Of a stretch of 64,000 nucleotides of DNA, positions 46,548 to 60,000 are shown in pieces. The first letter of the stretch is position 1. Each line of letters begins with the position of its first letter. The notes beneath the pieces were generated by a model. The model ran no database searches and was not told the DNA's origin. It saw only the letters and a list, made by a program, of their open reading frames with translations. Origin of the DNA: Glandiceps talaboti (Eukaryota > Hemichordata > Enteropneusta > Spengelidae); assembly GCF_964340395.1 (NCBI RefSeq), contig NC_135550.1, forward strand, positions 11,986,908-12,050,907. Reading direction: 5' to 3'. The translations under genes and the position numbers were made by a program.

Positions 46548-46960
46548 GGCTGGGGTGGGGTGGGGTAGGGGTAGGGGTAGGTGGTGATGATTCAGTGGGA
46601 AGGCTTTAAGGGAGTTAAAATGGTAGATGATAGGTCAAGTTGAGGTTGGAAGCTAGAAGGAATATTGAAAGGTTGAAACTGATAGGATGGAGGGATACTT
46701 GGAAGAAGAGCTGGGGTGATAAAAAGGAGAAAAATGGTAAGGAGATAGTGGGAGATGTAGAAGAGAAAGCTAAGGGGTGATAAAAGGGATGGTGGGGTGA
46801 TAATGGGAAGAGTGGGGGGGATAGAAAAGAGTGTTGAGAGAGGGTGATAAATGAAGGAATGATAGGGTGATAATGGGGGATAGGAAAGAGAGTTGAAGGT
46901 TGATAGTGGGAAGAGGATGAGTTATCCAAATGAGAGTGGAGGGGTGATAAGGAACTGCAT
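46548..46960. repeat. Purine-rich degenerate repeat (GGGGTA / GGTGATAATGGG words)
   Basis: The plus strand is almost all purine plus T, with recurring GGTGATAA and GGGGATAG(A/G)AAAGAG words after a GGGGTAGGGGTAGG start. The minus-strand open frame here is a Ser/Pro/His-rich low-complexity artefact. Confidence 0.7.
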
Positions 46961-47559
46961 TTTATATCTCACTATTTCACTTGAACCCTTTTATTAATAC
47001 ACTTAGCAAAAGAGCATTGGCCATTTGCAGACCAAATCTATACGGAACTCAATTCCTTGAGAACTAAAGGTAATAGCTGATGTTGAACTAAAAACTAATA
47101 TTTTTTAAAACAATATTATAAAGTGTACTGATGTATTACTGTGTGTGTGTTTTACTAATGTGTCGCTTTAGCCTTTTTTGTAATTATTTGAATCAAGTTT
47201 GTTGTTTTTAGCTCTATATGTTTGATTGTTTTTACCATTTTTTAAAAAACCTCTTGTATGTACAGTGCTTTTGAATATTAGAAAATAGAAAAGGTGCTTC
47301 AGAAAACAAATCAACTCTAACCTTTATTACAACGCAACCGTGACTATTTCAGCTGTGCTGAAAGTATTTACAAGGCTAGAACACTGAGTCATAAAACACA
47401 AAACTAATCAAAACTGAAATAAAATATACACTAACAGTAAATCAAATTTAAATATATGTCAAAACGCCATAGGAAGTCTCTTGAATACTATGACAGAACC
47501 CCCCATGATGCCGTAGTGCCTATGATGTACATGACTAGTATTTGTATCAGGACTTGTGG

Positions 47560-47710
47560 TATATTCTTTGCAGCCAGCCATACATTCACAAGTGATGCAA
47601 GTAGTTATTGCAACACGAACCAATTTGCAAACATGAGCGTATCATACCCTGAGTACCACTACACTGGCACTGACACGACATGGGGTTCTGTAAACATTAT
47701 GTTTTATCCA
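47560..47710. mobile_element. Element C, partial copy
   Basis: Its right part, ATACCCTGAGTACCACTAC, then CACTGACAC and CATGGGGTTCTG, matches the complement of the left arm of the foldback at 52797-52970. A 127-residue open frame overlapping it (47456-47839) is therefore probably not a gene. Confidence 0.55.
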
Positions 47711-48956
47711 AAATTTCAATATTTCATACAAAATATATCTGTGGGTGGAAGTGATTTCAAGCACATGGCAAGATTGAATGTTCATTCGCAAACAGGTATA
47801 TGTAACAATGTTTTTGATATCAAACCGAAGTGTGAATGACACAAGTATGAACACACACTCATTACAAGTATAATCATCTGGTACATTATGTGCATTAGGC
47901 CTATAAAAAAAGAAATTGTTTGGTTCGGTTATCTGACCCCACTTAGTTTTTCTCTGCTGACCCTAAACTTTTTTTTCACATATTGGAAAAAAAAAATCAA
48001 AAATTGTGAAGCCTTGCGAGAAATCAATATAAAACTATATTCTTCCAAACTGTAATGGCTGTACATCTGATGAGAGGAAATCAATAACACAGAGACCATA
48101 TGGAAAACAACGGAAAACATAACTACTTGAAGTAGACACTCACAAATGAAAAAAAATAATACCAAAAGACAAAATCTACCTACTCCACCTATTCTAAAAT
48201 TGAGTATAATCGGAACCGCACAAATTTTTTTTAAGGCCTTACTGCAATTTCACCTTTTAATGTTCTTCTGAACTTGAAAACTGCAACATATCAAGACTAC
48301 AATTAAAACCTCTCTTTTAATCACTATTACGAGTACCAATATTTTATCCCCGCTACTACGATAGTTTTTAACTATGCTTTATTTATGTTTTTGTGTCTTT
48401 GTCAAAACGCTGTTCCCTTTTCCAACCTTTTCTATTATTCATACTGAATGTGAATTTTTAAAATTTATAAATGGAAATCGTAGATACTGCCAAAAGAACC
48501 AACAAACTAAATGTGACATTCTTGTCTTCCTTTTGATACACGAGGGAGATAGAATAATGAAGTTATAAAATACTCATGACAACAACTCTTCGCAAATTCA
48601 AATTTGGTGCTCAGTACGCTGCGTGACTTCGATTTGGTCCACTTGATTAAAAACGTCAAGATGAATGACACATTAATGCAGCATCATGTTGGAGGGTTTA
48701 TGGCCTGTTGTTTCCTCTCTCTTTATTAACTTCCCATGTCGACTACACTTGGTATCCAGTAGTGATCAATCTCATTATACACACTAATCTCAAAAACCAT
48801 GAATATTAATCTGCATGAAAAACAGCAACCTACTAATGTCTAGTTTTTTTTAAAAATTAAACAGCCTTATTGTTAGAATCTGATGTGTCATCTTGTGTCA
48901 TTGACAAACTCAAACTTCTACACCACATGATAAAATAAACTGACAATAAAGCCATG
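47711..48956. other. Gene-free stretch
   Basis: AT-rich, with no splice-bounded exon or RNA gene that I can support. Confidence 0.55.
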
Positions 48957-49026
48957 AATGTATGTATGTATGTATGTATGTATGTATGTATGTATGTATG
49001 TATGTATGTATGTATGTATGTATGTA

Positions 49027-49065
<39 letters not shown>

Positions 49066-49152
49066 GTGTGTGTGTGTGTATGTCTGTCTGTCTGTCTGTA
49101 TGTATGTATGTATGTATGTATGTATGTATGTATGTATGTATGTATGTATGTA
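48957..49152. repeat. (TATG)n / (CTGT)n compound microsatellite
   Basis: Order: (TATG)n, then (CTGT)n from about 49028, a short (TG)n, (CTGT)n again, then (TATG)n to 49152. It is nearly symmetrical. A similar compound array lies at 53278-53628. Confidence 0.95.
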
Positions 49153-49747
<595 letters not shown>

Positions 49748-49896
49748 ATGAACAATAACAGGCAACCATACGTTATTATTGTCTGATGTGAACTATGTGA
49801 ATTAACGTATGGAAAAGATAGGAAAGGCTATTTATAATGGATACATGTATAGAATGTGTCTGGGTTTTTTTTTGTAGAGTATAGTATTTTGATTTG

Positions 49897-50458
49897 TTAA
49901 AGTGGCCATATGAATTAGGATTGGGTATTTATTTTGGATTTTTAATGTATAAAACAATTTCATCATGGCTTCCTACTTCAAAAATCAATGTGAAACAACA
50001 TATTGTAAACCTACATATTTTCACTACTAGAAAATTTTGAGATTTTACAGTCTTTAGCTAGTTCTCAAAGACTAATTATTACTAATTACCAGACTACACG
50101 TACAATGTTTTCATGTACAAGAGGGCAATTTAGTCACTATTTATTTTTGCATGTTTGTTTTCTAGCTGAATTATCGAAAATAAGTCTTTTAGCGAAAATT
50201 TCCAATTTTTACAGTATGCCAAGTCCTTGGTTGTTACTTAATATCAATAAATTGCAGAAGATCAATAAATGTGTAAAATGTTTGTTATTTTATAAACGAT
50301 AATGAACTTTTGACACATTTTGTAGTTTTTTGCACTGTATTGAGTTACAAAACGGACTTGGTAGATGATGTTTCACATTGATTTTTTCAAGTAGGAAGCC
50401 ATAATGAAATTGTTTTAGAAATGAAAAATTCAAAATAAATACACAATCCCCAGCCATA
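49897..50458. mobile_element. MITE-like element A, copy 2, interrupted by element B
   Basis: The left end AAGTGGCCATATGAATTAGG and inner GGCTTCCTACTTCAAAAATC match copies A1 and A3. The right half (TTTTTCAAGTAGGAAGCCAT at about 50384-50403) is the expected complement. Between them the A sequence stops after GTGAAACAACA, and A-type sequence resumes at GCCAAGTCCTTGG. The inserted 212 bases are element B. Confidence 0.85.
50003..50214. mobile_element. MITE-like element B, nested inside element A, TA target duplication
   Basis: It begins TTGTAAACCTACATATTTTC and ends AATTTCCAATTTTTACAG. It is flanked by TA on each side (50001-50002 and 50215-50216), as expected of a Tc1/mariner-type insertion. 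The terminal TGTAAA/TTTACA ends and the sub-terminal TAGTCTTT/AAAGACTA words are inverted. It has no transposase. Confidence 0.75.
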
Positions 50459-50509
50459 AACTCTGTATTCATCCATCAGTTTATGTGTAATATTTATTCC
50501 ACTGTCTTT

Positions 50510-51200
50510 TTTACTTTCTCTCTTGTTATATTGATATGATTTTGAGTTTGTGGCAAATAAAATACTATACATATGGCCATTTCAATGGATCTATTGTATT
50601 TGTCAGCAGACTGTTGTATTTTGATTTTGTTTTCAACTTTCTTGTGAAATATCATGGTATTGGTTAGTTTGTGAGTACAATATGACATTTTTTGGTCAAT
50701 AGACTAATAAATTTTTGAATTTGATAAGTTTTCATTGGAAAATGGTATTTTGAGCAGCTACTTTGATAGTGAAATGTGATATTTTGTTTTGTCAACAGAA
50801 TATTATATTTTTGGTTTTGTAATTTTTTTTGGGTGGTACATGGATGTGATAATTATTTTATCTATCAGTAGAGTATGCTTTGCAGTCATCAAAAGACCTA
50901 TATTTTAGGAATTTTGTCAGTTTTTCGTTGGAATATGGTCATTTATGAGGTTATTTTGATAGCGGAATATGATACTTTTTGTCAATTGACTATTTGTTAT
51001 ACAGAAATGGAATATCATATTTTTAATTTTTGTTATTTTTTTCCAGTGAACTATGGTATTTTTATTTGTTAGTGAAATATGATATTTTGCATGTCAACAT
51101 AAAATTATATTCTAAATTTACCAATTTTCTGCAGAAAATATATGGAATATGAAATTGATTATTAAATCTTTGATTTATCAAATTTTCAGATGAATGTAGT
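50510..51200. repeat. Very degenerate AT-rich tandem repeat
   Basis: Words such as TTTGTCAGCAGA, GTGAAATATGATATTTT and TTTTTGGATTTGTCA/TTTTGATTTTG recur at irregular 50-65-base intervals. The units are too diverged to count reliably. Confidence 0.45.
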
Positions 51201-51493
51201 ACATATTACATGTATGTTTTATTCGGATTTGTCACTTGCTTTTTTTTTCTTTCAGTAAAATGCAATATTTTTTTTTTAATCTGTCTATAAATATCATCAC
51301 GCTATTTTTGGATTTGTCAGTAGGGGCCACGGTATGACTGCCATTCCATCGTCTTGGGTCATATTCATATCTTTCAAACATTTTGTTGTGAGGTTTCAAA
51401 AATAGCACACATTTACGTTGAAAACTGCTGGTATGATGTGATTGAAAATGGTAGTGTGCGGAAAAAATGTATGAATTATTTAATAACACTTAT

Positions 51494-51712
51494 TACTGTA
51501 AACCTAGATATTTTTGCTACTTGAAAATTTTGCGATTTTTCAGTCTTCAGCTATTATTTCTCAAAGCCTCATTTTTAATGATTACCAAACTGGTAGTAAC
51601 ATTGTTTTCACATACAAGAAGGCATTTTTTTCACTTTATTTATTTGTGGGTTTTTTTTCTAGTGAAATAAGTGAAAATAAGTCACTTGTGAAAATTCCAT
51701 TTTTGTGTGTTC
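51494..51712. mobile_element. MITE-like element B, further copy
   Basis: It starts ACTGTAAACCTAGATATTTT and includes TTTTCAGTCTTCAGCTATTA and TTCTCAAAGCC. The far end has GTGAAAATAAGTCACTTGTG. It has the same order of words as the nested copy at 50003-50214. Confidence 0.75.
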
Positions 51713-52796
51713 ATAATTGAGTACCTATACAGATGTTCTGAATCATTTGACCCCAGGGCCATGGGGGGGGGGGGGGGGGGGGGCAGTACCAGTGGCCAGA
51801 CCTGGCAGGGTTGTGCGGCCAATACAGCCAATCCCAGACCCTATTTTGACAAAACCAACACATTTTTTAGTAGTTCCATATTTAAGGAAATGGTGGATCC
51901 ACAAAATGTAGTTTTCATTCTTGTATTTTTTCCCTCAGAGCAACATTTTGTAGGCAAGTAGTGGCAGAGTTATGATTTTAGACTCTTCAGCTCGAAAAAA
52001 CACCACTTTAGACCACACAGCTAGAAAACACACCACAATGGGTGGCACATATACATATAGTCAAATGTCATTTGACATCCGTTTTAAATGGTGATGTTTT
52101 AATACTTTTTAGTTTCCTAGACTCTGGTGATTGTGCTATATTGTTTGAGTTGTCTACATACACATGACATCACAGATTATTGCCCCCAATCTGGGAATTT
52201 ACATTTGATATTATAAGGAAAAGATGGTAATCTGCACAACATGAGGAAGGCAATATTCGAATCCGGCAGCACAAATGTCCATATTTTTATGGGGGGTGGG
52301 GGTGTCATATTGATACGACTTGCTGAGTGAATCTTTTATATGATAAGAAATGTATATTAATTTGTATTTATTATAAATCATTTAGATATAATAGCAACAA
52401 TCTAAAATCTCAAAATTGGTATTTTTGATGGTAGTTTAATTTTCTCTCAATGGGCAATGAGTTCCACCTGCCAGGCAAGTAATATTCTTTATGTTCCTAT
52501 CTGAAATAATGACAAGATTGTACTATGTATGTCAAGGCTTGTCACTAAAGTTATATATATGACACTTGTGGCATATACCGGCACACAGCCCAATGTCACA
52601 CAGCATATTATCAATATGTACCAGTGATAACTTGTACTGGTTCACGCTCACACTAGTGGTATTTGCACTGCAGCTCAACACTGAAAACATTACTGTATGA
52701 GGATGTAATTGTTCATTCTGCACAAAAGCATGTTATCGCATAGTCTCATTTTTATGGAAAGTTGTTGTTTCGGATAAACATAATAATAACAGAAAC
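51713..52796. other. Gene-free stretch with a poly(G) run
   Basis: A run of about 19 G lies at 51765-51783. A minus-strand open frame at 52532-52723 has TGCAAATACCACTAG words like element C, and I do not support it as coding. Nothing else stands out. Confidence 0.5.
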
Positions 52797-52970
52797 CCCA
52801 TGGTGTGTGAGTGTCAGTGTGGGTACTCAGGGTATTTGCACTCATGCTTGCAGTGTTTTTTGCTGCACTTTCACTTGCTACACTCATGATAGTACTGCCA
52901 CACAGAGAACACCACAAGCACTCGTGCAAATACCCCGAGTACGCCACACTTCCACTCGTGCATCATGGGA
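52797..52970. mobile_element. Foldback element C
   Basis: Two arms of about 57 bases are imperfect inverted repeats: the left (52797-52853) contains GGGTACTCAGGGTATTTGCA, and the right (52914-52970) contains TGCAAATACCCCGAGTACGC. They are separated by a ~60-base loop. A related partial copy is at 47560-47710. Open frames on both strands across it are artefacts. Confidence 0.75.
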
Positions 52971-53018
52971 TTCTGCCATATTATTCTTGGTCTATAAAAT
53001 CATGACATATATATATAC

Positions 53019-53137
53019 CTGTTTTGTGATATAGTGGGAATACAGCACTCCACGACCATCTCCAAGTTCACCATCAAGAGCACAGCCTATGGTGAGCAGA
53101 GATCTACCAGCACCCATTGTGAATACAATAACCAGCC
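53019..53137 (-). CDS. Internal coding exon of an unrecognised minus-strand gene
   Basis: A long T-run ending TTTCTAG precedes 53137, and CAG|GTATAT follows 53019. Only one of three frames is open: two leading bases (GG) and then 39 codons, LVIVFTMGAGRSLLTIGCAL followed by DGELGDGRGVLYSHYITKQ. So it is entered in phase 1 and left in phase 0. The hydrophobic start may be the end of a membrane helix. The terminal exon at 45986-46195 begins in phase 0 on the same strand and is the likely downstream partner. No upstream exon was found in the window. The family is not recognised. Confidence 0.5.
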
Positions 53138-53277
53138 CTAGAAAAAAAAATTTAATGTCATTATATAAGTATTATGATGGGAGAAAAGATAACAAACATT
53201 CAAAAAAAGTTTTAAAATATAGAGTTCAATTTACAAAAACTGTTTGTATAATGTATGTGAGAGATGTGAATTGCTAG

Positions 53278-53550
53278 ATGTATGTATGTATGTATGTATG
53301 TATGTATGTATGTATGTATGTATGTATGTATGTATGTATGTATGTATGTATGTCTGTCTGTATGTATGTATGTACATGTATGTCTGTCTGTCTGTCTGTC
53401 TGTCTGTATGTATGTATGTATGTATGTATGTATGTATGTATGTATGTATGTATGTATGTATGTTTGTGTGTGTATGTATGTATGTATGTATGTATGTATG
53501 TATGTATGTATGTATGTATGTATGCATGCATGTATGCATGCATATGTGTT

Positions 53551-53585
<35 letters not shown>

Positions 53586-53628
53586 ATGTGTGTGTGTATG
53601 TATGTGTGTGTGTGTGTGTGTCGGTACG
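53278..53628. repeat. (TATG)n / (CTGT)n / (TG)n compound microsatellite
   Basis: Long (TATG)n blocks with (CTGT)n at about 53353 and 53383-53407, then (GCATGCATG) and (TG)n towards the right end. Six-frame open frames of Tyr-Ile-His-Thr or Cys-Met-Tyr-Val type are artefacts. Confidence 0.95.
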
Positions 53629-53629
53629 T

Positions 53630-54404
53630 ATGCATCCATCCATCCATAGGTATTTACATGAGCAGTCATGTATGCATATCACCTATTTATAGAAAGAGAG
53701 AGAAGTGAACTAATCAAAAGTTTTCTGGATTTCTTTCTCCAAACAAAAAAAAAACGCAATCAGAATATTGTAACTAGAGATACATGGGAAGTTGGAATTA
53801 TAAAGAATTCCAGTTTATCACAAAATACCTTGTAGGAAATAATCAAGGGTCTACTATATCTAGACACGATGTTAGTATATTATTGAGTATAGAGTTGATA
53901 AAAAAAAAAATGTTGTACAGGTAATAATATTTAATGAGTCATATCTCCTTTCGTGCAATATTAATTTCCTTTGGTATAGAAAGTGATATATGATATACAT
54001 TCATCTTTGTTTGCAGAAGTTATTAGATAAATCCATACAAACTATTACGACTGATATGCTGCTTAATTCCAACATTTTGACATAGTGCTTATAGAAAGAA
54101 ACTCACAAATTGTAATCTCACTGCATGCTTTAGGAAGCCCAACAGGAATGAAGTGTATACTAATATTGAACTTCCAGCTAAATGTTATTTCTATGGGTTT
54201 TTTACACAAATGGTGTGATTCACCCGTAGGTGTTTTATTGAAATTGAATATTTGTGACAGTTATTGCAGATTCTATTATTCCTGAGTGTTATAACCATGG
54301 TGGAATTATGGGGAATAGAAACTATGTTTATATTACTACATACTTCATCTTGTAGTAGAGCAGATTGCAGTGACTGTATAATAGTTGGTATTGACTGAAC
54401 AGTG
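53630..54404. other. Gene-free stretch
   Basis: No supported coding, RNA or repeat feature beyond short A-runs. Confidence 0.5.
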
Positions 54405-55190
54405 TAGTGAAGTGTTGCCACATGACAGCAGTATGGTTGGATTGCGCAATAAATTGTTGTCATGACAGTGGTATGGGTAAACTAAACTGTTGATATGGCA
54501 GCAGTATGGATAGACTGCACAAAATATAGTAAATGGCTGTCATGGCAGCAGTATGGATAGACTACACAACACTATTTAAACTGTTGACATAGCAACCGTA
54601 TCAATGGACTAGACAATAGTAAACTGTTGTCATGGCGGCAGTATGAGTACACTTCACAATACTAAACTGTTGTCATGGCAGCAGTATGGCTAAATTTCAC
54701 AACACTATTTAAACTGTTGACATAGCAACAGTGTGATGGACTAGACAATAGTAAACTGTTGTCATGGCAGCAGTATGGTAAACTTCACAACACTAAACTG
54801 TTGTCATGGCAGCAGTATGGGTAAACTTCATAATACTAAACTATTGTCATGGTAGCAGTATCAATGGACTAGTCAATAGTACATTGTTGTCATGGCAGCA
54901 GTATAGGTAAACTTCATAATACTAAACTGTTGTCATGGTAGCAGTATCAATGGACTAGTCAATAGTACATTGTTGTCATGGCAGCAGTATAGGTAAACTC
55001 CACAACATTAAACTGTTGTCAAGGCAGTAGTTACATAATCAATGGACTAGACAACTCAAGTGAACTGTTGTCATGACAACAGCATGGGTGGACTACACAA
55101 TAGTAAACTTGTCATGGCAGCAATATGGATGGACTACACAATAGTAAACTAGTTGACATGGCAACAGAATGAATAGAATAGCCAACAGTA
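54405..55190. repeat. Minisatellite with TTGTCATGGCAGCAGTATGG units
   Basis: The core TTGTCATGGCAGCAGTATGG recurs about 17 times at roughly 40-55-base spacing. Linkers alternate between GTAAACTTCACAACACTAAACTG-type and ATGGACTAGACAATAGTAAACTG-type. The two linkers form a higher-order pattern. Non-coding. Confidence 0.85.
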
Positions 55191-55319
55191 AATCACTTGT
55201 TATTAATATTACGGCAGCCTTTATCATTTTCAATTTGGTTCACTATCAGTTCATTCCAACTGTATACCATGATAAAGGACATACAAGCACTGGTATCATT
55301 AGTCAGTACATTGCACAGA

Positions 55320-56000
55320 AGTAGAGTGGAACACTGCTGCATGTGTTAGATCTATAATTCCTAATTCATAATTTACTGCCGACATAGCTTTGATAAGTAT
55401 AGCAATATACTGCACACAGTTAAAATGGGACAAACTGCTGCATGTGCGAATAAATTCCTAATTCACAATTTATACAACTTTGATAAAGTACAATACACAT
55501 ACTACACACAGTTTTAGAGGAACGCCGCTGCATGTGTTCAATCTACAAATCCTAGTTCATAATTTATATTGCCGACACAACCTCGATAAGTACAATAAAC
55601 ATACTGCACACAGTTTGGTGGAACGCCGCTGCATGTGTTCAATCTACAAATCCTAGTTCATAATTTATATTGCCGACACAACCTCGATAAGTACAATACA
55701 CATACTGCACACAGTTTGGTGGAATGCCGCTGCATGCGTTCTGATCTATAATTCCTAATTTCACGATTTACTGCTGACACAACTTTGACAAGTATACATT
55801 AATGATCACATACTGGACATAGTTCACAGGAACGCCGCTGCATGTGTTAAATCTAGAAGCATAATTCCTAATTGACAATTTATACCGCTGACATTATCTA
55901 CGACACTTTATATAGAACATACACCAGAGTTACAACGTTGCGTGCGTCAAATCTGCAATTCCTGAAATTCACAATTTATATTGCCGTCATTAGAACTATA
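55320..56000. repeat. Tandem repeat, ~100-base unit, about seven units
   Basis: The anchor GCTGCATGTGTT lies at about 55337, 55437, 55528, 55629, 55731 and 55839, with a diverged one near 55935. Each unit then has AATCTACAAATCCTAGTTCA, AATTTATATTGCCGACA and a CACACTGCACACAGTTT-type tail. The units near 55530-55720 are nearly identical. Confidence 0.85.
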
Positions 56001-56820
56001 ATATAAACCCACTTAATAAAGCACCGTGACTGACTGAGAAAGGTAAAACTTAATTTAGAAAAAAAAAACTCGCAAATAATCTAGCAGATAGGATGCTATA
56101 AACCTCATTATCTACCCTTCAGTTCGTTTATTAGAGTAAAAAAGTGACTGGACCGAGTTGTGCCAGTTATGATGGATGGCTCGATAGGTATTATACGGTA
56201 CAATGTATTAGGGTAAAAATAATGAAAATATAATGTGTACAAGATTACTCTATGTAATATAATGAGATGTATATGATATAATCCTCCATAGTCCCATATT
56301 TCTTTTGTAAATTATAATATATTATACTACACATTAAAATGTAATCAGCAAACTCTCAGTTTTCACTTAGACTTCGTGATCTCATTAATAATTTATTTGC
56401 CATTCTAACACGACAAGATCGCCAATGGCACTGACTTACAACTGGTCATAATTGATTGATAATGAACATATTTTTTTTCAAGCTAACCTTTCTTCTCAAC
56501 ACCTTAAGAAGAGTAAAAAGACATCACAACTCAAGTATTGGTTGCACTGAATAATGCACTGTGAACCTGGACATTTTTGCTAAAGACTCATTTTTACTTA
56601 GGAGTAAATAAAAAAATTGTGCGTTCCGATTACATTCAATTTTAGAATAGGTGGGGGTACGTAGATTTTTTTAAAAATTTAATTTTTTTTTTCATATGTG
56701 AGTGTCTAGTTTAGGTGTAGCCTTCTTTTATGCAGTTAAGATGAAGAGTGCATTTATTATAATAGTTAACAACTAAACTTGCAATTTTATGATACATGTA
56801 CATGAATTCATATATCTCCA
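56001..56820. other. Gene-free stretch with a fragment of element B
   Basis: 56570-56600 (TGAACCTGGACATTTTTGCT, then AAAGACTCATTTTTACTTA) matches one end of element B. The remainder shows no gene. Confidence 0.5.
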
Positions 56821-56967
56821 CACAGACACAGACACAGACACAGACACAGACACATAAGCACACACAGATGCTCATACACATGCAGATACACATGCATACA
56901 TACATACATACGCATACATACACATACATATATACATACATACATACATACATACATATACATACAT

Positions 56968-57013
<46 letters not shown>

Positions 57014-57025
57014 ACGCACACACAA
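56821..57025. repeat. (ACAG)n / (CATA)n / (CA)n compound microsatellite
   Basis: ACACAG units first, then CATACATA-type units, then (CA)n with CG interruptions. Open frames across it are artefacts. Confidence 0.95.
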
Positions 57026-60000
57026 TTCTAAACCAGTGAAATACTTAATGCTAGCAACAAGATGTTTACTAATCAATAACTGACAAAAAGTGAATATGGC
57101 CTGTAGCTATATGTTTCATTTTTGAATACGAACAATGCACTTTGTATCACGACGCCAATCATGGCCACGAGTAATCTTTGCTTTTCATGTTAGATATAAT
57201 ATGCAGTATTGATTCAAGCTGATGGCTACACCAAATATTCATGTCATTTAATATGACTTTTGGCTATAACAATCTAATATCATACAATTCTACCTTTTCT
57301 ATGTACTTTGTTTTGACTTTCTGTTTTGATCTGATTGACTCAATGACTGTAAAAAAGTGTAATCAGATTCCGATGATAATTTGTAGTTTTGTGTTGTAGC
57401 TAAGTATGACCCTATTTTTTTTCCTGTTTCTCATTACCCAAATAGTCAGCTCTATCTAAATGTGTTTAAAAAAAATATTTTTATTTTCGCCCATCCTTAA
57501 TATTTTGTGGAACAGCGCCCTCTCTGGCTAGAATAAAGCAAGTGTCTGGACTGTCGACGTCATCTACAGTCATGGTGGTGGTGGTGATGACGACATTTGT
57601 TCGTGAACAGAGCAATTCTTTCATGATGTAAGGTATTCAAGTAGGGTGCTGAGAACATGCCAATTGTGTAGAGAAACTCTGCCTCGAAAAGGGTTTGTTA
57701 CCAGGATTCCAATAAAAAGAAGATAGAGAAGAGGAAAATGAGAGACAGAGAAACATGAAGATGATTTTTTTAAAATCAATCGACCAACCAACCCAGAGTT
57801 GCCATGAAAAAGTAATGAGAAAAAAATAATAAAAAAATAAGGACACCCTAATGTAGTGGGTGGGGAGGGTTGATATAATGAAGTTAGAACCTTAAAAACA
57901 ATAGTTGAAGACTGCAAAATCACAAAATTTTCTGGAGGCAAAAATATCTAGTAGGTTTACAGTATTCTAGCTCAGATAAATCAGAATTCTCTATGAAAAA
58001 CCTTATCAAGACACAGTCTAGCACTGCGCCACTCTCGGATTGTACAAAGTGTCTGCTGTATTAAGTTCAATATGTCTTATTGTGACACATGTTAGCATTT
58101 TCAGTCTTTTAATGACAAAGAGAAGAAGTCAATGGTGACAAGACTACACATTTTCATTGAATGGACACAAGTGACTTTTCCTGTGACATTTCAATGGCCA
58201 TACACTTAAAACTGCTTTCAAATCGATGGGCTAAGGAGGCACTTTACTTTCTAAGCACTTCCAACTTTCAAAAAAACATCCCATTACGTACAAAATGGCA
58301 CCATTATTGTCAACTTCTAAGGTACTGTTACTGTCTAATAAACTCTAAAGGCCACATGTTAATGGAAATTCTTCATTTTCTTGGATTTTATCTAGTTGAT
58401 GAATTTTATCTTCATTTTTCACAGACAAAAACCACGCTTGATCGAATTTTATCTTCGATTTTGACACCTAGAACAACTTTGTGAAGAATGCATTGATGGA
58501 AATAACGGAACTGTCATTTAATGTTGTTTATTGAAACTCATGCATGTATGTGTCATTTATTTTAAAGTGAAGGACACACACACATATAACAAAATTCAGT
58601 TATCTATTATATGCATTGCGTGACATTTTGTCATTGAAAATTTCTACACTGAAAATGATTGATTGGAGACAGTGAGTCACTTTAATACATCATATTGCCA
58701 TGGCATATAACTTCCACCTGACACATCAACAGAGGTTCATGCAAGTGTTGATAGATTTGAAACACAATGTTTGCCAGTTTTTAGGAAAAAAGTGGTCTTC
58801 ATAAATTTACTGATTCCCTAATTCCCAAATCACAAAGATACCATGGATAACAAATTATTTTGGAGTCTTTCGGTTTGATACATTTATGTCTCTTTGAATA
58901 AAACACATAAAAAAAACTTCATACATGCAAGTGAAATATCATCAAAATGTGAAATATACGGAATTCAACCTCTTTGCCAAACTGTGTTATAGTGACACAC
59001 GAATGCCATATAGCACTGAGTTTGTGTTGAATCAAATGGTAGCATGAAAATTGGATAAAGAGGTTACCATGGCAACCAAATAAAAATCAAACTTCACGAA
59101 AATCAGACCTATTTTCGAAATAAGTGAAAGTAGCGTATAAATTACATGTATCCATAGGTTTAGTGAATAACGAATCTTGTGACAGGCCTAGAAGTGTATG
59201 GTTACCAGGGTAACTAAAATGTCATATTCTGCCAGGGATTACCTTTACACTGGGAGATTCGTCCTGGTGTTTTAGCAGAGTTATGCGCTCTCTACAAAGT
59301 GCCTTCTCGTTTGAAGTAATTATTGATTTTTGTATTTGGTTTCCTCCATGCATGATTAGTTGGATGTGCAGTCAATTATCAGGAGACACAATGATTTAAA
59401 CCCGTTATTACTTCTAAGAGTAGTATGAACAGTCTACTTTTTGAAAAATTCCCCACTACTATTTCACTCGCTACATACTTTAAATATCAAAGTGTTTCTG
59501 TTAAATGAGAAAGATGCTACAGTCTACAACACTGCACAACAAAAGATTTATCGAACCCTTCTATAAACATGAATGTTGCATCTGATTGTAACTTAAATTG
59601 TTGGACATCACATGATTTATATCAAATAATAGGGTTGTCCTATCATTCTAAAAAGCAAATCATTGCCATTACTTTAAATGGAGTCTTTACTTAAACGACA
59701 GTCTTAAAAACAAAAAAAGTATTTTTGCAACATTTTAAAACCATAAAAATAGATTACATTACCGATAGCAAATGCAGTAAATAGTTTAATCTTGGTTATC
59801 ACTCTGAATGAGATGCTGTCATTACAGAAAAGTATGTTTGCATGGCAACCAATTAATAACAATTCTATACTCAACATTAGCCTCAGATCCATACATTTCT
59901 GACCCCCTTTCTTATCGATTACATTTGTGAAATAGTGCCCATGTCAATTACTTAGACAAATACAATTAAAACCTTAGTTTACACACTAGTCACTTTTTGA

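Noticed and set aside
47456-47839. 127-residue plus-strand open frame with Asn-x-Ser/Thr and Cys residues
   Set aside because: It overlaps a partial copy of foldback element C and lacks splice sites or recognisable motifs.
52690-53034. Open frames on both strands (85-90 residues)
   Set aside because: They fall on the inverted-repeat arms of element C, so mirrored frames are expected.
58161-58484. 107-residue plus-strand open frame
   Set aside because: AT-driven composition, no domain, no splice sites or poly(A) context. Probably chance.
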